NCBI RefSeq assembly: GCF_932274485.2
Contig: NC_065879.2
Location: 90,515,459-90,579,458, forward strand
Direction of reading: 5' to 3'
DNA from: Patella vulgata
Taxonomy: Eukaryota > Mollusca > Gastropoda > Patellidae
DNA: 64,000 nt
The notes under the pieces were generated by a model. The model did no database searches, was not told the origin of the DNA, and was given only the letters and a program-made list of their open reading frames with translations. Position 1 is the stretch's first letter. Every line of letters starts with the position of its first letter. The position numbers and the translations under genes were made by a program. Below, one piece after another: positions 46,286 to 58,137 of the stretch.

Positions 46286-47190
46286 GAAAAACACAACACA
46301 AGTTTTTGTGGATGGTTATACACATGTTTTTATGAAACCACACAAGTTTCAGAAATTTCAACACAAGTTTCAGAAATTTCAACACAAGTTTCAGAAATTT
46401 CAACACAAGTTTCAAAAGTATTGTGTAGATTTTCACACAAGTTTCAACACAAGTTTGTGTTGTTTGATAAATTTTAACACAAGTTTTGTGTTGTTTCAAC
46501 ATTTAACACAAGTTTTGTGTTGTTTCAACACAAGTTTGTGTTGTTAAATAGAGACACCTTACTTGTGTTGAAAACAACACAAGTTTGTGTTGTTTCAACA
46601 CAAGTTTTTTTACAGTGTGTTAATTAATTTATATAACATTTGAGGTCAACAGAAAGAACTGCAATAGGCAGATTCAGCTCTTGCATAATGTATGTTTAAT
46701 TCATATTACATTTTGTATTATATGTTTTATTCTTATCATTTGTTATTGCTAAGAGCATCTAAACACTTCGGTAAAAGATGTGGTATATAAATGTATTAAA
46801 TAATAGCAATAATAATAATAAGAACATGTATATATTCAAATATTTATCGTTTAATTATTATTAAGATATTAAGATGGCGATAGCGACTGGGTATAAATAT
46901 AAGAAATGCGAACAATTGTGTTCATTCGGTAATAAACCCAGTTCGAATTATGACTTATGTTTCTTATAGGTGAGTTAGTTTATAATTGTTTCGCCTAATA
47001 ATTCATTAAGTATATATTTTATGTATAATATTATGATGTGAAATAGTTTTCTATACTTATTCACATAGTATGATAATACTTTTTATTCGCTTATTGATTC
47101 ATGTATGTTTCTTTTATGCATACTATTATAATGTGAAATAGCTTACAATTACAATCGGTCACAAAGTATATGCCAATATTATATATTGAA

Positions 47191-47535
47191 TTATTTATTA
47201 GTAGATAGAACTTCCTTGAGATGATCAGATAATGTCATCCCTTCCCCCACGTTCAAGCGAGACTTTTCCATAACAACATGATCGACAGCCGTTTCTCCAA
47301 AGGCGGCTACTAGATGATCCACTGTTTCCAAATATTCCTTGTAAATCGACCGATTCGGAGAACAAAGTAAAATACGTGAGGTCCAGGAGATGACAGTCCA
47401 GTACATTGGACTATTTCCGTCATTGTTTCTTGGTTAGATTTCCTTGTGTCGAAAAGGCCGGGAGTGTCAACTACACATAATTTAGTGCCGTCATTACGCT
47501 TACCCTGGGCGCATGTACAGATGGAAGTATATCAT
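47191..47535 (-). pseudogene. GIMAP: GIMAP/AIG1 GTPase fragment, central part
   Basis: On the - strand: TSICTCAQGKRNDGTKL, then CVVDTPGLFDT (G3 box), LSSPGPHVFYFVL and GRFT. After a one-base frame break it continues EYLETVDHLVAAFGETAVDH and GMTLSDHLKEVL, then stops. These are consecutive AIG1 segments. The P-loop that should lie upstream is replaced by an AT-rich minisatellite, and the end of the domain is missing. It pairs logically with 36562-36768. Not functional as read. Confidence 0.75.
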
Positions 47536-48220
47536 AATTAAACTAAAATAAAAGTAAAAAAGATATTTTGTATACTATAAATAAGATAAAATAATTGTTA
47601 AATGGATATTTTGTATATAAAAGTTAAAAAAGTTATTTTGTATACTATAATTAAGCTAACATAAATGATAATAAGATATTTTGTATACCATAATTAAGCT
47701 AAAATAAATGATAAAAAGATATTTTGTATACCATAATTAAGCTAAAATAACAGTTGAAGAGTTCTTTAATATGATATTATTAAACTAAAACAGAAGTCAA
47801 AATTATTTATATTAATATTATTAAACTAAAATAAAAGTTGAAGTCCTTTAATATAATATTTTTAAACTGAATAAAAGTTAAAATTCTTTTAATATAATAT
47901 TATTAAACTAAAATAAAATAATATAATATTATTAAACTGAATTAAGTTAAATTCTGTTAATATAATATTATTAAATTAAACGTTCTGGTATATTATTATT
48001 AAACTAAAATAAAATAATATAATATTATTAAACCGAATTAAGTTAAATTCTGATAATATAATATTATTAAACTAAACGTTCTGGTATATTATTATTAAAC
48101 TAAAATAAAATAATATAATATTATTAAACTAAAATAAAATAATATAATATTATTAAACTAAAATAAAATAATATAATATTATTAAACTGAATTAAGTTCT
48201 TTGGTATATTATTACTGAAT
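47536..48220. repeat. AT-rich minisatellite AATATAATATTATTAAACT
   Basis: Over fifteen copies of units of 25-55 bp built from ATTATTAAACTAAAATAAAA and AAAAGATATTTTGTATACC. It has overrun the 5' part of the GIMAP fragment. Confidence 0.85.
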
Positions 48221-48516
48221 TACGCTATGGATGGAGCATCAAAATACAAACTGTGATGAGGTTAAATTATAAGATTAAAAAACATTTCCGTTTAATATGC
48301 GAAATTTATAAATATAAGTTAAATCAAAACGGTAAATCAACACACTACGCTGTAATGCATCTTAATTGTTGGTTTGGGAAAAAAAATTGAATATAAGGCT
48401 TAATTTTATTTGGTTCACATAAGTTTGTTTTGTGAATGTGCGTGTTTAAATTAGATTGTGTTAAATTTAATACAGCTCTGCAAATATTTCCTATGGGGTC
48501 ATGTATATTATGTGTA

Positions 48517-48668
48517 GGATAAAGCAGTTAAGCTGGGGAAAGCAAGACTGAAGAAAATAACCCGAGAAAAAGAAAAACCGAGGCAAAAGGCCGAGGTTTT
48601 TCTGTCGAGGATTTTTTCTGAAGTCTTTCTTCCCCAGCATAACCGAAGTCGAGGACTTTATCTTGCTT
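48517..48668. repeat. Foldback (hairpin) repeat
   Basis: Left arm AGGATAAAGCAG ... CTGGGGAAAGCAAGACTGAA; the right arm is its complement (AGTCTTTCTTCCCCAGCATA ... GACTTTATCTTGC), loop near GGCAAAAGGCC. The left arm matches 26850-26965. Confidence 0.65.
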
Positions 48669-50529
48669 ATAAAGCGTCTATGTTTACATGTACGCAAGAT
48701 GAGAATATCCCGGAATTCCCGCAAGAAAAACCTTATATCATGTTTTCTTATGGAAAAAAAGCGTACCCTGGAAGAATAACCAATTGCAGGTTTAAAGAAA
48801 AACTTTCAGAAGAATAACCCCAAATTTCCCTGTATATATCCAAAACCGCCCCGACTTTCAGACCGCAAGTTATTCCGGGCATAGGATATACCCCAAAGAT
48901 CAACGAGATTTACCGTTACAAGTATATAAAGCCTATTAATGGTTTTATAAGGTTCATTCGACGTAGGTGTTTGATCTAAATTTCCGAGTCCTTGAATTTT
49001 AAAACAAGTAGGCTAGTTTAAAATTAAATATGATATTGCATGACATAAATTAGATTTATTATCTTGATAAAAGCTTATTTATAACTACTACTTCTTACCT
49101 TAGTTGATATTTGATATTTAATATAACAATTCAATGATGGGTCAGATCAATAACACATAACCCGTCTAACGTATTATATAACATACATGTGTTACTGATT
49201 CGACAGACACTCTACGTGTATTTTTAGTAACTCGATTTGCCTCACAGTTTAATATGTTTAAATTGAAAATGTCATTCAACCATGCACATATTACTGAACC
49301 CATATTTACATTGCATTTTTAAAAGAAACTGATTGTTCGTTGTTTATAAAAAAAACCCAATTTCATTATATACATCTGAGCACATCATTTACTTTACATG
49401 CAGTACAAATTAACGCAATAAAAAACTTATAAAAGATGATTGTGCATTGCTTCGCTTGATATGATATAAACAGTATATTATTGTACAACAAAATGCAAAG
49501 TTAATGGGGCGAAACACATTTTTGAAAGCGCACATTTAAAATATTTAGGAGCTGGGTCTTTTGTATGATCGAAATATGATTACAAATTAAAAATAATTTC
49601 ATTTTTTTAAAACCTATTTTATTGAAAGGATATGTCACAACTTTAAACATTACAATTTTAAACAAGATATCAAAGCGAAACATACAGTATTATCTGAATG
49701 CGTAAAATGTTTGTATTGCTTATTAACAGTGTAAATATAAATAAACATACTATAAATCATATCATAACGTTTTGAATAAGAAGTAAGGAATAAATCCACA
49801 ACATAACTGCCATACATTATCTTCAAGTAAAGCAGCTAAGTTTTTAACTCAAAATCATCCAAAGTCTTCCAAATTGAAAACCCGAAATATTTGTCAATTT
49901 AAATCAACATATACAGTTGGTAGATATTAGACAACATCATACTTAAATTCGGCCGAAATGACGTAATTAGATTAGTTCAATATGGAAGTCTCCAGGAACT
50001 TTCTGAGAGCGATATCTCATAATCAGCGTGTTTTAGAGGTAGGACAATAAATAGATTGTTTTGTTTTTTTTTGTTTTTTTCTTTAAATTCCTACCATTCA
50101 AATAAGCAGGTTTGACCAAAACAATATAAGAACTCAATTTTTAACATAGTACCGGACATTTGTCAAAATGGCTGCCAAATCTGTTAATAAAATGGCATTG
50201 TCCCTATATATAACTGGTGACTATCCCGTAAGATATGTCATTTATATGGATTTCAATGTCGCTGAATTGAAAAGTGACTTTCGAGAATTTAACATGACAG
50301 AAATTCAAAATGGCAGCCAAAATAGAATCCAAACCGGCGGATTTAGTTCCAATTAATCGTCATTTTTTTCCTGTTAAATATGACTTGTAACAAAAATTGC
50401 ACTAAAGAAAAAGAACACTAAAGAGATGTTTGAATTTCTTAAATTAATTTTTGTATGTAATAGAATGTAGAAAATTTAGAGAATTTATATTCGATTTATA
50501 TTTAGAAGTATTAGTCCTTTATAACTGAT
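48669..50529. other. AT-rich stretch, no recognised gene
   Basis: No supported exons. A short dispersed repeat at 49860-49930 matches 21625-21705. The phrases AAAATGGCTGCCAAATC and AAAATGGCAGCCAAAAT at about 50165-50330 are paired copies of another repeat. Confidence 0.4.
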
Positions 50530-51850
50530 ATTTGGTTGATAATTTAAAAAAAACATCAACGTGGGCAAACAAATGGCAAATAAAATTTAACCCAAATAAA
50601 ACTAAAAACTTAATATTCACACGTAAAAAAAACTAATCATCCTAATCTTATGTTTGAAAATAAAATTATTGATAAAGTTTCCTCACACTGCCACCTGGGA
50701 CTAACATTTCATCTAAACGGAACATGGGCAGAACATATTTCTAAAATTCACAAAAAAGCTTGCAATAGACTCAACATACTACGCCAATTAAAATTTAAAT
50801 TAAACAGATCTACGTTATGTACGATATTTACGTCATTTATACGTCCTCTTATGGAGTAAGGGGATAGTATATGGGATAATTGTAGTATTAAAGATTCAGA
50901 ATTACTTGAGAATGTCCAACTAGAAGCAGGGAGAATCATAACTGGTCTGCGCCGAAATTCCCACAGAAAATATGTTTATGACGAATTAGGGTGGGAACCA
51001 CTGTTCAAACGCCGTCAAAAACATAAACTCTATTTTTATCAAATCCTTAATTGCTATAGTCCCCAGTATTTGTCCGATATTCTAATGAAAATAAAACCTG
51101 AAACAAATTATTACAATCTTAGAAACCACAAATTGAAAATACCAAAATGTAAAACGTCTTCTTATATAAAAAGTTTTTTCCCAAACGCAATAAAAATATG
51201 GAATAGTCTTCCTGCGCACGTGCAGTTATCACCGTCTCTCAGTACTTTTAAGTCCAGTCTCCTGAGTCAGTACCCTATACATAAAAAACCTAGTTATTTT
51301 CACTATGGTAACCGTAAGGAAAATATCATTCACTGCCAACTAAGAAATAAATCTAGTAATCTCAATAATCATCTTTTCCACCACTACCTATCTGAATCAA
51401 AAATATGTCCAAAATGCAATTCTTCGGATGAAGATAACTTCCACTTTTCTTCTCTTGCCCATCTTATTCAGCTATCAGAATCGAACTATTAAATTCATTA
51501 AAGGTATTCACAGAAAATATTAATCTAGATTTGATTTTAAATGGCTCTACAGATCTTTCGAATACCTCCAATATCTTGATTTTTGAAGCAGTCCATTATT
51601 TTATTAAAAGTACCCAAAGGTTTTGATTCGCTTTTACATATTATTGTTGTATAATATCAAATAATTGCATCGTATATATCATTTCCACATGAAACTGTAT
51701 ATATGTTCGGTTTTACAATTTATTATATTTAATCTTTTTTTATGTTATATTTATTGTTTATTATTTTATGTATCCCTGGGAAAGAACTTATATAGGCTTT
51801 GCCTGTTGTTCAATCCTTTTCAAATGAATAAAATATTGTTTAAACTAATT
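50530..51850 (+). mobile_element. Non-LTR retrotransposon (LINE), 3' half
   Basis: KWQIKFNPNKTK-like start near 50560. Then frame 50650-50859 has HCHLGLTFHLNGTW, LRQLKFKLNRSTL and FTSFIRPLME, followed by a stop. The next segment carries LENVQLEAGRIITGL and frame 51070-51492 has NYYNLRNHKLKIPKCKTS and a CPKCN knuckle. It is the same clade as 30970-32430, but with several interruptions. The 3' end, near 51850, has an AATAAA-type signal. Confidence 0.8.
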
Positions 51851-52550
51851 TTAAAAAAACATATTCACGCGATTTCTACCAGGTCAGGTTACCTTAAATT
51901 CTCTTATTTTCCTTGAGAAATGTAGATAATTTCTATATTAAGCAGTTTTATTATTATTGTCTCAGGGATTCATCAATTGTTTTTTTTTTTGACGTGATGG
52001 AAAAGGCCAAAAAACAACCGTCAAAAATATTTTCTACGGAGAGGGATATAAGCCGGACAGCACAACAGAAAGTGAACTATTCTTTAAGAGCTCTCATATT
52101 ACAACTTTAGCATGATGTGCTATGTCTTTAATTTACATAATCTTTTATATCTTTCGATTTTATTTCATTTCCCGGTTTCTATATTTTACTCCAATATTCG
52201 ATTATAGGTAGGATTGTGGTTAGTGTACAGTCTTATATAATCTATTAAACCGTAGTTTACTTGAATCTGCTAATGTGGTAAAATTGATATTTTATACGAA
52301 GCTCTATTTGTGATAATGTTAGTACATTAAAAGCATATTGTTGATCTCAACTATGAAAAAACACACATTATTTAAAGTAATTTTATTTCAGCTGAGAACC
52401 ATTTAACGAATGATAAAATTAGATATTAATGAATTCTTTGTACCGATATCTTATCTGATTTATAGTTCCAATACAAATTCACTTTGTACCAGATTTAATA
52501 ACACTGATAATGAAAAACTGCCTGAAAGGAAATATTTGGTTTTTTTTATT
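51851..52550. other. AT-rich intergenic region 3' of the GIMAP gene
   Basis: No gene recognised; probably 3' flank of the 52558-53336 gene. Confidence 0.4.
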
Positions 52551-52557
52551 TTATAAT

Positions 52558-53336
52558 TCATAACAGCAAATTGCAACTGCAGTCAGACTTCTTCTTTTTC
52601 TGATTCGTTTGTTCATCTTGGTCTTGTCTGTGCCTCTTCAGTGCTTCGCGTATTCGCAAATCTTTTACGTCATTAAATTTCTCACCTTCCACCAAACTCG
52701 GTTGCCCTTCACGTGCCTTCACAGCCTGGCTGTACATTTGTTGAGAGTAATATTGACTATTGTTAGCCTGCGTCGTTTGTTTTACTAGAGTCATTATGGC
52801 CTTAACATCTACTTCAAGTTCAGGGTCAGGACTCCGATTGTTTATTGCTGTAACCCTTCCGCCACATTCCTCGATGATGGCTTTAAGTTCAGGTGGACTG
52901 TTCTCAATATACTGGTTAATCGTTAAACCATCATAATCCAGTGAATCTTTGCCGGTAACAATAAATACTGCGTATTTCATGACATCCTGCCCGAACCAAT
53001 ATTTGATATGTTTGATTGTGTCCATCTCTTCCTGCGTAAATCTATCAATGTTCAGGACAAACAGGAATACGTGGGGACCTGGTTGTGAAAGATCTATGCA
53101 CCGTGCAAGTTCTTCAAATGTTTCCGTGGTCGATGTTTTGGTGTCAGCAATTCCTGGTGTATCAACAACAACCAGTTTGGTTTGATCTGTAAGTGTGGTC
53201 AATCCACGTCGACATTCAGGTTTCAATGTATTAGTGGTCGGTAGTGGAGTGGATTTAAATACTTTACTCCCAAGCAGACTGTTTCCCACGGAACTTTTGC
53301 CTACGCCTTTCTTTCCTAATAATACTAGTCGAATGT
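52558..53336 (-). CDS. GIMAP: GIMAP/AIG1-type GTPase, main exon
   Basis: One exon codes from a split D codon through the stop, 259 residues. G1 is LLGKKGVGKSSVGNSLL at residues 6-22, G3 VVDTPGIADT near 57-66, and the AIG1 signature QPGPHVFLFVLNIDRFTQEE near 85-104. G4-like VTGKDSLD is near 127 and G5-like AINN near 164. The usual YYSQQMYSQA helix follows. The tail is a polybasic KKKKSDCSCNLLL with Cys at -5 and -7: not a canonical CaaX box, but suited to palmitoylation or an atypical prenyl signal. GIMAPs are membrane scaffolds that dimerise through GTP. The acceptor (TTTGTTTCAG) at 53337 is strong, so a further 5' exon exists. Confidence 0.9.
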
Positions 53337-53542
53337 CTGAAACAAATGCAATTATATTTTATACAAATATCAGCTTATGCATAATGTATTCATATATTTA
53401 TCCTCAACTTACTATAGAATACAAACTGTTTGCCCTACACTAATAGATTAATTTATCGCTAAATAAGAACGGCTAAAACATTTGCCGTTTATGATTAAGC
53501 TAAGTCTGTGGAGGTTTTTTAAACCTTGTAAAGTTTAATTAA

Positions 53543-53812
53543 TAGCGAGACAGAGAGAGAAGGAGAAATCGGTTTTAATGTCCACTCGTCACAATCTATG
53601 TCATTTCGGAATTAACATAGGCTTCAATTTTATTTAAATAATTCGCTTGCGTGTAGACGTCTTTAACAGTGGGCGAAAACAGGAGGGCCCGGAGAAAACC
53701 CACGAGGTTGGACAGGCAACCCTACTCATGTACAGGCTTCGTCACTTGACCCAATGACATATATTTTGTTACACCGCGCACGCGTTAAACATTCGGCCAT
53801 CCCCAACCCCCG
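53543..53812 (-). mobile_element. SINE family A copy in the GIMAP intron
   Basis: GA-rich start, TTTTAATGTCCACTCGTC, central block GGAGAAAACCCACGAGG, and head ending TTCGGCCATCC; diverged. Confidence 0.7.
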
Positions 53813-54084
53813 TTAATTAATAACAATTCGAGATACTTCAATGTATATCATTATAATTATATTTCGGCTATTCACCCCCATCCAGTAACTACTTGCTTCA
53901 ATATCAAAATAAAAACTTTAATTGATAAAAATAATTATATTATTCTCTTTATCATAAATAAATTATCATAATAAGTTATCCAGAAAATAATCTAACGAAG
54001 ATGACACACATTCTAATGTTCACTTTTTGATTAAAAACAGTACATTTTATTTTAAAGATTAATTTCCTGTGTTAATGCATTATA

Positions 54085-54140
54085 ATCGTCTTTATTGGTC
54101 CGGTTGGTGCAGACAGTAGGACGTTAAACCCCATTCATTG
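54085..54140 (+). mobile_element. SINE family B 3' tip
   Basis: Only GTAGGACGTTAAACCCCATTC and a few flanking bases. Confidence 0.5.
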
Positions 54141-54195
54141 ATTTAAGATTGGATGAATAATATCAAGTACGGTTAATATCACTGACAAAACGTAC

Positions 54196-54261
54196 CTCCA
54201 ACGTGATCTATTTTGTATGTATCTGGTACAGAGGGCTTGTTTTTTTCTAGCTTGACTTCAG
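54196..54261 (-). CDS. GIMAP: Candidate upstream exon of the 52558-53336 GIMAP gene
   Basis: Between an acceptor (TATCACGTACAG) and a consensus donor (GGAG|GTACGT) the - strand reads EVKLEKNKPSVPDTYKIDHV then G. Its last base G joins the AC of the main exon to give the D of DIRLVLLG, so the phase is exact. The exon has no Met, so the start lies further upstream; an earlier acceptor near 54300 is also possible. No domain is recognised. Confidence 0.5.
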
Positions 54262-55410
54262 CTGTACGTGATACAATAATAACGTTATAGTCTATTTTGT
54301 CTCATACACATACTGGTATATGATTCCTTGACACAGTAATATATAAAACCCCTTAACATCGGCGGAATTGTGTGGTAATCAATATCGAGTTGTAAATACA
54401 AAAAACAAAATTGTTAGCCAAATGTTCCTGGTGGATTTTGTGAAGGCTTATTCATAATGTCATGATAGAACACCTGCCATTGTGGAATTATGCAATATTT
54501 AGCCACGCGTTTTGATCTCAATGATAATTATAAAATCTAAATTTCTAAAACGCGTCATTTCTTTTAATACGTATATTCTCAACCCACAAACAATTCTTTA
54601 TGGTTTAGTACCATAGTGTTGTTTTTATTTGTGTGATATACTTCAGGCAAAGTAAAGCAGATGGTAAACGGATCATATAATAATTCAGAGGGTAATTGAT
54701 CAAATAAAACCGACCTCCTGCTACAGGCCCAATTTCATTTACTTTTTATATTTGTTTGGCGCTTGTGTGTGTGTTATACAATTCTGATGAAAGTAATGAC
54801 CCGGGACAGCACGTGAGTCTATATTGTCACCGTATAAAGACAAAAGGGGCGTGTGGGACTCTTCAATAACAAGAAGAAATTCACCGCTGTGTTCGCCCCT
54901 ATGAAAGCATTTATTCAGTAATAAGGTCGAATGGCCCATTGATACATTTACAAAAATAAATAATTGCTATTAACACGATTTGCAATCTTTTCATGCTACA
55001 TTCATTGGTAAATTCAACTATCAAAATAATATTCACAATATTACAATACAGTTCTTAATTCAGAATATATCTGATTTATTTTCAATTCCAAAGAAAAGAG
55101 TTGTAGGACTCTTGAATGACCAGAACCGATTTACCTCTGTTGACGTAATTTATGTTATTAATAGCATACACTGTTTTATTTGGTAAAGCGCACATTCCCC
55201 GGGATTCTAATATTAATGAGAACACCGCTTATTCTAGTAATAAAATCAATACTCAAACAAGACTGGGATGTCACTGTGAACTTGGTCATGTTAACTTTTG
55301 TACAACAAAGGCAGTTCTCTGATATTTCATTATTAACATGAAGGTATCTTAAGTAAAACAAGACCGTTCTCTGGGATTTTAATATTACAGATGCGATACT
55401 AACTTTAGTA

Positions 55411-55790
55411 AAGGGGATCACGTGGCTAAGTGGGTAAGACGCTGACACGCTAGCCTGAAGGTCGGGTGTTCGATCCCTGCATTGGCCGAGAAAGTTCATC
55501 CAGATTTTCCGGCGTGGTTCCCCCTTGTCAGTGATGCAGGACGGAGGGCCTGACAAGGACAGCTGTCTAGTCCTTCGGATGAGACGAAAACCGAGGTCCC
55601 GTGTATACATTGGAATGCACGTAAAAGACCCCTTGGCAGTTGGAATTCGATATAAGAGTAGGCGATAGTGCCGCTGCCCGGGCAAAATTTCCCTCATAGC
55701 ACACTGTATGACGTATGCCCGTCTTCATTAGCCCAGTATAGGAGCAGAACAGTAGGACGTTAAACCCCATTTCATTTCATTTCATTTATA
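55411..55790 (+). mobile_element. SINE family B, full-length sense copy
   Basis: Head CACGTGGCTAAGTGGGTAAG (A box), GGTCGGGTGTTCGATCCC (B box), body to GGACGTTAAACCCCATTTCA and five TTTCA repeats. Little divergence from 19895-20243, so recently active. Confidence 0.9.
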
Positions 55791-56098
55791 ACTTTAGTAA
55801 AACAAGAAAGTTCTCTGAGATGTTTTCGTAGATATCAGAATCACACCTTTATATTTATCAATAAAAATATCAAACTTGTTATAAGTTCAGGATAAACAAA
55901 GTTTTTGATTGGGTTGGGTTTTGATTTGTATTTTTATTAATTATTTTTTTTTGCTGGTATAGAGGGGTAAACATCCTTTTTAAGAATCACCACACAGTTT
56001 CATTGCATTTATGCATCTATTAATATTATGCATGGAAACGCAAAGAATACATACATGCTTCCAAAACACCGATAAAAACCTGCAACTATATGAAATTA

Positions 56099-56360
56099 GG
56101 GAGCCGCATTGACAAATTATCGAAATGAATCCGAGGTTCGACAAGGTTTCCGGGAATTGTCCAGTGTGATATCCACTTGTTGGTTGTCAAAGGATCATAT
56201 AGCGTCTACTCGTTCGGATGGTATAAACCACCAGGCCCCGTGTACATATTGGTGTTACGTAAATGGCCTTTGAGTAGGTTGTAGCACAGCTGTTCAGGCA
56301 ACATTTCCCTCATAGTAAATTGTTTGGCGTACATCCGTCTTTATTAGCCCATTCCGTACT
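56099..56360 (+). mobile_element. SINE family B copy, strongly diverged
   Basis: GGGAGCCGCATTGACAAATT head, CCCGTGTACATATTGGTGTT and CATCCGTCTTTATTAGCCCA are recognisable. Confidence 0.6.
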
Positions 56361-56374
56361 GACATTGGTATAAC

Positions 56375-56640
56375 GCCTTACTGTTCTGACTGGGCTAACG
56401 AAGACGGGCATACGCCGTACAGTGTGCTAAAGGGGACATTTTGCCTGGACAGAGGTGCTACGGCCTACTCCTACATGTATATCTAGTTACAACTGACGGA
56501 AATCCAACTGTCAAGGGATCCTTTACGTGCATGGGACTGCGATTTCCGTTCCATCCGAACGTCTATAAGTTGTTCCAAGATGGAATCACCCGGGAAAATC
56601 CCGATGACCTTTCCCGATATACTGTACATTGGCACCCCTA
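56375..56640 (-). mobile_element. SINE family B copy, inverted and abutting the previous one
   Basis: CTTACTGTTCTGACTGGGC, GACGGGCATACGCCGTACAG to CACCCGGGAAAATCCCGATG. Confidence 0.65.
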
Positions 56641-56999
56641 ACGGAACTCAACCCTTTTCATACATTGCTCTTTATTCTATACGTTAAAATACTCTTTAAT
56701 TTGTTTGTTTTTATTTATTTTATCTTGATGTAAATAATATAAAATAAAGACAAGGAATTTATTTTATTATTGCAAGCTACAATACTTTTTATTATTATTA
56801 TCATTAATCATTTAGTAAAACTTAGGACATGGAGCCATTTTACTTTATTGTCACTATCCGAATTAGGGATAAACTTACGTAAAACATCATACAAAAATAT
56901 TGCTAAGTATAATAAGATACCAACCTTCAATATTTTGTATTTTCGTGTAATAATTGTCAAGCCAAATTTACAGACTAAATATTACTTTTTAAAAAAAGT

Positions 57000-58030
57000 G
57001 GCCGTGAATCCCGCCCCAGGGGGTTGAGGCATGCACCAAAATAAATAGTTGCTGTCTTTACGGTATAAGGAAGTTCCAAGATGATCCAGATGATAAACAC
57101 GAAACTTGGACGTGGCTCTGTACCAAAATCAATGTGTTTTCCTTAGGCTATAATGAATACATATGCCAAGTTTCAAGACGATCCATTAAGAATTGTGGCC
57201 TGTAGAAAGGACACAGGCACACAAAGAAAACATGTTTTTGGCTCTGCCCCTGGGGGTTGGGCACCATAGGGATCATCCAACGGGTATAAAGACAAGGTGT
57301 GCAAAGTTTCAAAAGGATCTGCTAAAAATTGCAGAAAATGGGCGCGGCTCTGCCCCTTAGGCTCGAGCATGCACCAAAAACAATAACGATGATATAAAGC
57401 TCAGTTCATACTACATCCGTATCCATAAACGTATCCGCATCCGTATCCATAAACGTATCCGCATCCATATCCGCGTTTTGCCGTTCAAATAGAAAACGCG
57501 AACACGTCCGGCGTTCACGGCTGAATTGTCTGTCAGAGATAACATATGGATTGAGTTTCTATTTGGGGAGATGATGTAATAAGGGGAAAGTACTCGCTGA
57601 TTGGCTAAAGCTCGGCTCACTAGCCGAAATGCCGGACGCACTTTACAAAAAGACGCTCTGGGAGCAATCAATCCGGCTTAACGGACGCAGTTGTTTTTGT
57701 GCGCAAATCGTGCCATATTTTATTTCAACCCTTTCTCTAAAAATGACTAAAGTATACCAGTATGAATTCACGCACGTATTTACAGATACGGATACGAATG
57801 TAGTATGAACCGAGCTTTAGGGTATACGGAATTGGTATGCAAAGGTTCAAGATAATCCGTTAAGAAATACGGCCTGTAGACGACAAATACAAAAATGGGT
57901 GTAAGGTATAAGGAATACGTATGTAAAGTTTCAAGACGATCAATTACGAATTACGGCCTGTAGGCGACAAACAGAAACACGGACACACACCTATACACAC
58001 AAAGAGGGGCGACGGCAATATACGTCCATA
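57000..58030 (+). repeat. Degenerate RTE-like LINE tail array
   Basis: Five or so copies of GTATGCAAAGTTTCAAGACG + ATCCGTTAAGAATTACGGCC + TGTAGACGACAAAC, ending CACACAAAGAGGGGCGACGG. The phrase is typical of 3' ends of RTE-type retroposons. A MITE sits inside it. Confidence 0.5.
57396..57828. mobile_element. MITE with GTATCCGTATCC-type inverted ends
   Basis: Left AAAGCTCAGTTCATACTACA + TCCGTATCC; right GGATACGAATGTAGTATGAA + CCGAGCTTT. The left end holds a small tandem of CCGCATCCGTATCCATAAACG. About 430 bp, inserted in the RTE-like repeat. Confidence 0.75.
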
Positions 58031-58137
58031 TTATGAATGTGGACGTATGAAAATAATTTGGATTTTAAGCCATAAAATATAGTTTATGGTTCAATAAGCT
58101 TCAACAAAATGCCCACGCCACCGTTTGAACATTGTCC

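Larger units (their letters stand above)
37279..46617 (+). mobile_element. Mutator-like (MULE) DNA transposon, about 9.3 kb
   Basis: Ends are CACTGAAAAAAAACTTGTGT and the complement of CACTGTAAAAAAACTTGTGT. Both ends carry many subterminal AACACAAGTTT / AAACTTGTGTT units (37290-37440 and 46290-46610), likely transposase-binding sites. Interior: MULE-type transposase exons at 38701-39289, then a second multi-exon gene at 42172-44821. Only TG is shared at both flanks, not the 8-11 bp target duplication usual for MULEs. Compared with other MITE copies about 8 bp seem missing at the site. It has been invaded by repeat G and several SINEs. Confidence 0.7.
36967..46699. mobile_element. TTAA-flanked MITE, family C, split by a transposon
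   Basis: Left part 36967-37278 and right part 46618-46699 line up with the uninterrupted copy 12058-12471, with TTAA at both outer edges. Removing the 9.3 kb insert restores a MITE of about 395 bp. Confidence 0.8.

Noticed and set aside
37279-46617. CACTA (EnSpm) transposon
   Set aside because: CACTG ends and subterminal repeats fit, but the only recognisable transposase is MULE-type, so CACTA was not used as the main call.
55176-55770. 173-residue frame on the - strand
   Set aside because: Its N-terminal half is the SINE family B copy; the rest has no family features.
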